From Cacajao melanocephalus (taxonomy: Eukaryota; Chordata; Mammalia; Primates; Pitheciidae), in contig CAUYLG010062914.1 of NCBI GenBank assembly GCA_963573385.1, forward strand, positions 86,084-150,083: a stretch of DNA of 64,000 bases, in the 5' to 3' direction. The position numbers were made by a program, and so were the translations under genes. The notes under the pieces were generated by a model, which was given only the letters and a program-made list of their open reading frames with translations, was not told the DNA's origin and did not search any database. Shown here in pieces: positions 59,076 to 64,000 of the stretch. Positions within the stretch are counted from its first letter, which is position 1; the number at the start of each line of letters is the position of its first letter.

Positions 59076-60054
59076 GTATCAGAATAATCAACTCAGCATC
59101 CTAGCTTTGAGTGCTTGCCCCAATCAGAACTCAGTATGCTGTCTCTAATACCTGAATATAGCAATGGCAACTCTCACTAGACTTCTGAAGCAATATCTAT
59201 TCTTACCAGCTTAGGTAATAACCATTATTTACACAGCTTCAGGAAGAAAAAAATCTCTTTTCCACTTACGCTCACTGACTTTCCCGTTTTCCACTTAAAC
59301 TGCTTATTGCTACCCAAGGGCATGCTAGGGAAGCTGACTGTTCTAGGCAGTTCCCCAAATTTATAGGCTGGTATAGTAGCATTAAATGACCTAGGGTGAT
59401 AACATATTTACAGTTGATTTCTTTAGGGTCTGAGAAGTTTCTTTTTACTCAATGTGATATAAGTTGTATCATGTAGGATTCAAATACTTGTTATGTATGC
59501 TTTGGAATTTAGATGTTTAGTGGTCACCAAAGGTCTTTTAACTTCACATTGTCAGATCACCCTGCAAGGAGTTTGAGAAAAGTTAAGTCTATCTAAATTT
59601 GTAGTCTAACCACGACATGTGCATAATCTTTATTCACTGGCCTTCACTGCTAAGCTCTTCAGAGTTTAGTCTATTTTTTCCCACACGCATTCTTCTCCCA
59701 CTGCAGACTCTTTCACACATTGTGCTCTTCCCTTGTAGCATTTTAATAAATACTAAAAGAAAAATATGCTTACTCTCATCTGTTAAAAGTTATAAAAATC
59801 TCATTATAGTTCTTTTTTCCATTAGTGCAGAGATTCAATTTTGGTCTTGCAAAGATATCCTTCCTGGAGAGAGGAAGTGCATAAATCAAATAAAGATGTC
59901 AAATGTCTTCACCAACCAGGTTCTTCTGATATATCCAATTCCATATTGTAACCAAATAATGAATTTATAACTCTTAGTACTGAAACTTGAATTTTGATTC
60001 AGTTTAATAATTCTGAATGTCTTCCAAGTGTAAGATAATAATCACCAAATTTTT

Positions 60055-60265
60055 GGGCTACATATTAAGCACTGTTTTAAGCACATTATTTTGTTTAATT
60101 TCTAATACAACATTGAGAAATCAGTAATTGTCCTAATTGTACTGATAGTAAACTGAGGCACTGAGAGATTCACAGTTTCCTCTCCATCATATACTAATAA
60201 ATGGCAGAATTGGGATCAAAACTAAGCAGGACTCCAGAGCCCAGGATACTCGTTATTTAACCCCT
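60055..60265 (-). mobile_element. MIR fragment, reversed
   Basis: Reverse-complement MIR: gtaaactgaggcactgagag, aatggcagaattgggatcaa, gactccagagcccaggatac. Confidence 0.7.
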
Positions 60266-60291
60266 TATATTTGGTATGTAAGTAAATGACA

Positions 60292-60354
60292 TTGTTTTTA
60301 TGTACAATCTTGCTATTTATGTTAACAATGTTATAGATGACACTTAAAAAGAAT
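60292..60354. repeat. Direct repeat, left copy
   Basis: ttgtttttatgtacaat ... gctatttatgtta-caatgtt ... cttaaaaagaat; about 58 of 63 positions agree with the copy at 61325-61388 by eye. Confidence 0.85.
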
Positions 60355-60540
60355 ACTTACATGTAAGTATATACTTATATACTTACATATCAGATACAAT
60401 ATACTTGTATTTGTATATACTGTAGATGACTGCTTAAATACATATATGTATATGCTTATACACTTACATATCAAGTATAAAGTATATAAATGTGCATGTA
60501 AATATATTAAATATGTATAAACATAAGCATATATATACAA
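60352..60540. repeat. AT-rich palindromic tract
   Basis: Repeated acttacat, atgtaagtatatac and tatatgtata motifs on both strands, able to fold locally. It starts at the end of the left direct repeat. Confidence 0.7.
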
Positions 60541-61324
60541 ACACAGAAGCAGGTTTGCGTAGGGGTATAGAAACAGATTTGTTTAGGGCTATAGATAACA
60601 CCTGGAGGAAATTAGAAATAAGACCCCGTGAAATAGACACCTTCAGTATAGAAACAGTAGCCAATAAAGGAGTGATAGTCCTATCATGGCAGAACAAGCA
60701 TATATAATGAAGGTTTCAACTATATTACTAATAAACAAGCACAGGTACAAACACCCTTCAGCTGGACCCCCCCCTTTCTCTAAGTATGTAAAGAATTCAA
60801 CTATAATAGAACTTATTTGTAAGAAAGAACTATTTCAGTATTTTATACCCCAAACATTATTATTTATAATACTAATTTGGAGTGGCAATTTTATAATGAA
60901 AGGCAATTATGATACTTTAAAAAAAAAGACACATGAACAGGCAAGAAAAAAAAAGTGAGGGTACTAATTACCAGCTTTAAGCATCTGCTTATCCCTCTGG
61001 CTGTAACTCTTTTTAATTTTTTTATTTCCTTATTTTGTTCTTTGGAGGTTCTTTAGCTATTTCTGACTGACATATCCAGCTTGGGGATTTTATTATACCT
61101 GCCTAAATTGTATAATTTTGTTCTTTTACTGGCTAAAAACAAGCTGAATTAAGTTTTGAATACTTGCTTCAAGTGATTAGCTTAAAGAAGACAGCCAGCC
61201 TCTGCTTGTGCAATACCATGTTAAATTATAAAAGTGAAGGTTTTCTGCCATTTATGATGATTGCTTGTTCTTGTGCATTCCATTCATTTTGGGCAATTTT
61301 CCTAGAATGGTCCATTTTGCTCTC

Positions 61325-61388
61325 TTGTTTTTATGTACAATGCTGCTATTTATGTTAGCAATGTTGTAGATGACTGCTTAAAAAGAAT
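61325..61388. repeat. Direct repeat, right copy
   Basis: Same orientation as the left copy and 1033 bp away. An 18-bp piece, tgtagatgactgcttaaa, also recurs at about 60421. Confidence 0.85.
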
Positions 61389-63464
61389 CTATTTTCATTC
61401 ATTTTAGATGTTCAAAATTAGGAGATGTAACTATTGTGATACAATTTATACCATTTAAGTATTGGAAGCTAAGATTTGAATTTGTTTCCCTATTGCGGAC
61501 ATAAACTTTACTATGGATTTATTTACAAATTATTCAGATATTGCTATTGTCTAATATTCTATAGGTTTCATGATTTTTTTTGCTATCCTCATTCTAATAA
61601 CTTTAATATTCTCTTTCCTCTTTGCTGCTTATAGTTAGCGTAGTTAAAAAGAGTAAAGTGTACTTTTGAAGGGTCCAGTTTCCATCTGAACATCACTATG
61701 GTCAATGTGATAAACTATGTCCATTGGTGAGTGGTGAAAAATCATAGGTGTGCCTATTGCTTAGGAAAACAATCTAGGACAAACCTGGTGAGTTCCACTT
61801 GGGCATTCAAGTGCTAAATTGAGCTCAGTAAAGTTGGCCATTTCCCTGCAGCCACAAACTTCTGGCAGATGTAATAATGCAGGTGTCACCTTAGCTGCAA
61901 CACTCCCTTTGAATGTCCTCTCCTACACATGCTAGCTTCTATTGACTTTTTATTTAACTTGCTCATGAGGCATGGCAAATATCAGACAAGAATGTTTTGT
62001 GCTTATACTTGATTGAAGTTTCTGGGGGAAAAGTGTCACCTAAGAGTTGTTAGAACTTAGATATAAGAAACAGAAGGGTCAGTACTTTACTTTCTGATGA
62101 TAATGTAGACTTTCTGGTAGAAAAAAAAAATCAACAACTTTCTTCTGAAACTATGAAATAGACAAGTAATTTAGAGAAAGATATATATAACAAAATCACA
62201 TTACAATTTTTGTGATACTTTACTATGACATTTTTGTGATACTATCTATTATTTTGGATATAGATATGAGAATAGAGATGATTGAGCACTTTAGTTGAAC
62301 CCATCAATTTGATGTGCTTATGAGAAGACATGGTCCTTTGTCTTCTCATATTGCTACTGACTCACACGATATTCTAAGCCTCAGTTTTACTCTACTAAAA
62401 ACCAAACAAAATGAAACCCAAAAAAGCAAAACTCCCTTCTTATTTTACTGGGCTAGTCATACAGCTAGCTGAATATATACTATATGTAAAGTAACAAACT
62501 TTAAAGAAAAACAATCTTACCAGTTACTCCATATTACCATTCTATGCTTTCAGTGTTCATACTCCAAGCCATTTATATAATAAATCTCTTCAGAAATACT
62601 AAAAATTAGGGTCTACATATATAAGTAATTACTTCTTTGTAAGAGAAGAGTATTACTATGGGAAATTTTGTAACTCTGTGAACTTATGCCAAAAATACAT
62701 TTTATTTTTAATTTGCTTTTATGTTCCCTATACTAAAAGGTTATTTTAAGTGATGTCATAGGTTTGATAGGACTCTATTTTTTAAAGTAATAATTTATTG
62801 AAATAGATACAAAATTTTACATAAACTATTTAATGTCCTGAGAGTCTTCATTTGTTAAATAGTGTTTTCATAGTTTTGGCAATTAATTGTGCATTTTTGA
62901 ATGCGTGTGAGAGTACTTATAAGTCTGGCATGAACAAGATGAATGTTTTGCTTAAAAGGTTTTCAGAGTAATATTCAGATGATTCATAAAGTGCCTATTT
63001 TGTTTCTGTGTATTAATTACTGTATGTTTGCTAGTTCATAAGAATATACAACTTAAAAATTTTAAGTTGATTTAAAATAACACATACTCAGAATACATGT
63101 GTATATATCTATAAATAGTCAATAATTAATACATTATCCCTGTGTTAATGTCTCTGAACTCAACATGATGGGTTATGTATTTACTCGATGTGTTTCTTTT
63201 TCTTAGAAGCTGTTATTAGACCAAATGGTATTTGATCTTCTATTCAGTCATTATTTATTGGATACCTACTATACGTAAGGCTTTGTGCTAGTTCCAAAGC
63301 TATTTGTTGATGAATAATCACTAGTCATTGAACCTATAATAGATTATAGGTTTATAATCTATACAAATAGCTATACATAGACAGTACACATTAATGGACA
63401 TATGAGAAGCAGAAATATGAATTCATGAAAGTTTAATGGAGATTAGAAACAAAAGCTCTTAGCT

Positions 63465-63625
63465 TTTACACGTGTAATCTCATATAAGTCTCAATGGACT
63501 GGTTTCTATTCCATATTTTATGAAGCAAACGATGACTCAATGTTTAGGTGGATTCTCCAAGGTTTTATAGGTAGTACATGTTGGAGCCAGGTTTTGAGTT
63601 CAGAAATTTCTCAGTCCAAGGACAA
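63465..63625 (-). mobile_element. MIR fragment, reversed
   Basis: Diverged reversed MIR: atgttggagccaggttttga and preceding tgatgtctgact-like core. Confidence 0.45.
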
Positions 63626-64000
63626 TATGCTCTCCTTTAATATATCCCACTGTCATGGGGGCCAAAGGAAGAGAGAATTTAAAACAAAGTAAATAAAATA
63701 GGAAAACACTTTCAAGAGGATTGTATGGTTTAGAGAGAGAAGAAAGGAACAGAATTAAGTCCACCTCACTTGATGTTGTGTAGGTAGGAGTGGAAGCTAG
63801 ACTGTAAGGAACAAATACATAGGAAGAAGAAGCAGGTAAATGTATGAACTCTACTCAGGAACTGACAAATTCTGTTTGCTCTTTGTTCTATTTATGCCAT
63901 TTTGGCATAACAGTGGAAATCTTACTGTGAGGAAATTAAGATAGTATAAGAGGAAAAATTAAAGTGGATATTATCTACCAGTTTGTTCATTGCTTGAAAT

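Larger units (their letters stand above)
55117..64000 (+). other. CPS1: CPS1 intron 21 (5' part)
   Basis: 8.9 kb to the window end without a recognisable exon. Contains a MaLR-type LTR (58649-59075), reversed MIRs (60055-60265, 63465-63625), an AT-rich palindromic tract (60352-60540) and a pair of direct repeats (60292-60354, 61325-61388). 55.1-58.6 kb shows nothing recognised. Confidence 0.85.

Noticed and set aside
55117..64000. Exon 22 of CPS1
   Set aside because: No phase-2 block with flanking splice sites and a CPSase-like translation was found; it must lie to the right of the window.

Overview
The window is a piece of a primate nuclear genome: AT-rich, intron-dominated DNA on one side of a single large gene, strewn with Alu, L1, MIR, L2 and LTR-element copies. 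Joining short coding blocks that all have AG acceptors and GT donors gives one uninterrupted reading frame on the + strand that I recognise as CPS1, mitochondrial carbamoyl-phosphate synthase I (ammonia), the entry enzyme of the urea cycle. Twenty consecutive internal coding exons are present (2 to 21 in the usual 38-exon human numbering). They total 2561 nt, which fits coding positions c.127-2687, codons 43 to 896 of about 1500. The numbering is supported by landmarks that fall where they should: Ser294, His337, Thr344, Arg587, Arg780 and Arg814. Exon 1 (start codon, transit peptide) lies left of the window, and exon 22 onward (rest of the linker domain, second ATP-grasp, N-acetylglutamate-binding domain) lies right of it.

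Layout: 1-9083 is the end of intron 1. Exons 2-7 (9084-24164) encode the N-terminal small-subunit-like domain. Exons 8-12 (26193-30525) encode the glutamine-amidotransferase-like domain, whose nucleophilic Cys is Ser. Exons 13-18 (31404-43367) encode the first synthetase half with its ATP-grasp domain, which phosphorylates bicarbonate. Exons 19-21 (44765-55116) run into the central (oligomerisation-like) domain. 55117-64000 is the start of intron 21. No frameshift, stop or broken splice dinucleotide was seen in any exon.

Against the human protein as I remember it there are about 16 amino-acid differences over 854 residues. Together with Alu elements this suggests a non-human anthropoid primate, probably a monkey, but I cannot name the species. 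Most of the window (96 percent) is intronic. The most structured non-coding parts are a decayed LTR provirus in intron 19, a 5'-inverted L1 in intron 20, inverted Alu pairs around exons 5, 6 and 20, an Alu with a TA/CA microsatellite tail and a perfect 19-bp target duplication in intron 1, and an unexplained pair of 63-bp direct repeats about 1 kb apart in intron 21. I see no second gene, no RNA gene, no CRISPR, and no sign of an undescribed system. Longer ORFs outside the exons are repeat-derived or chance.
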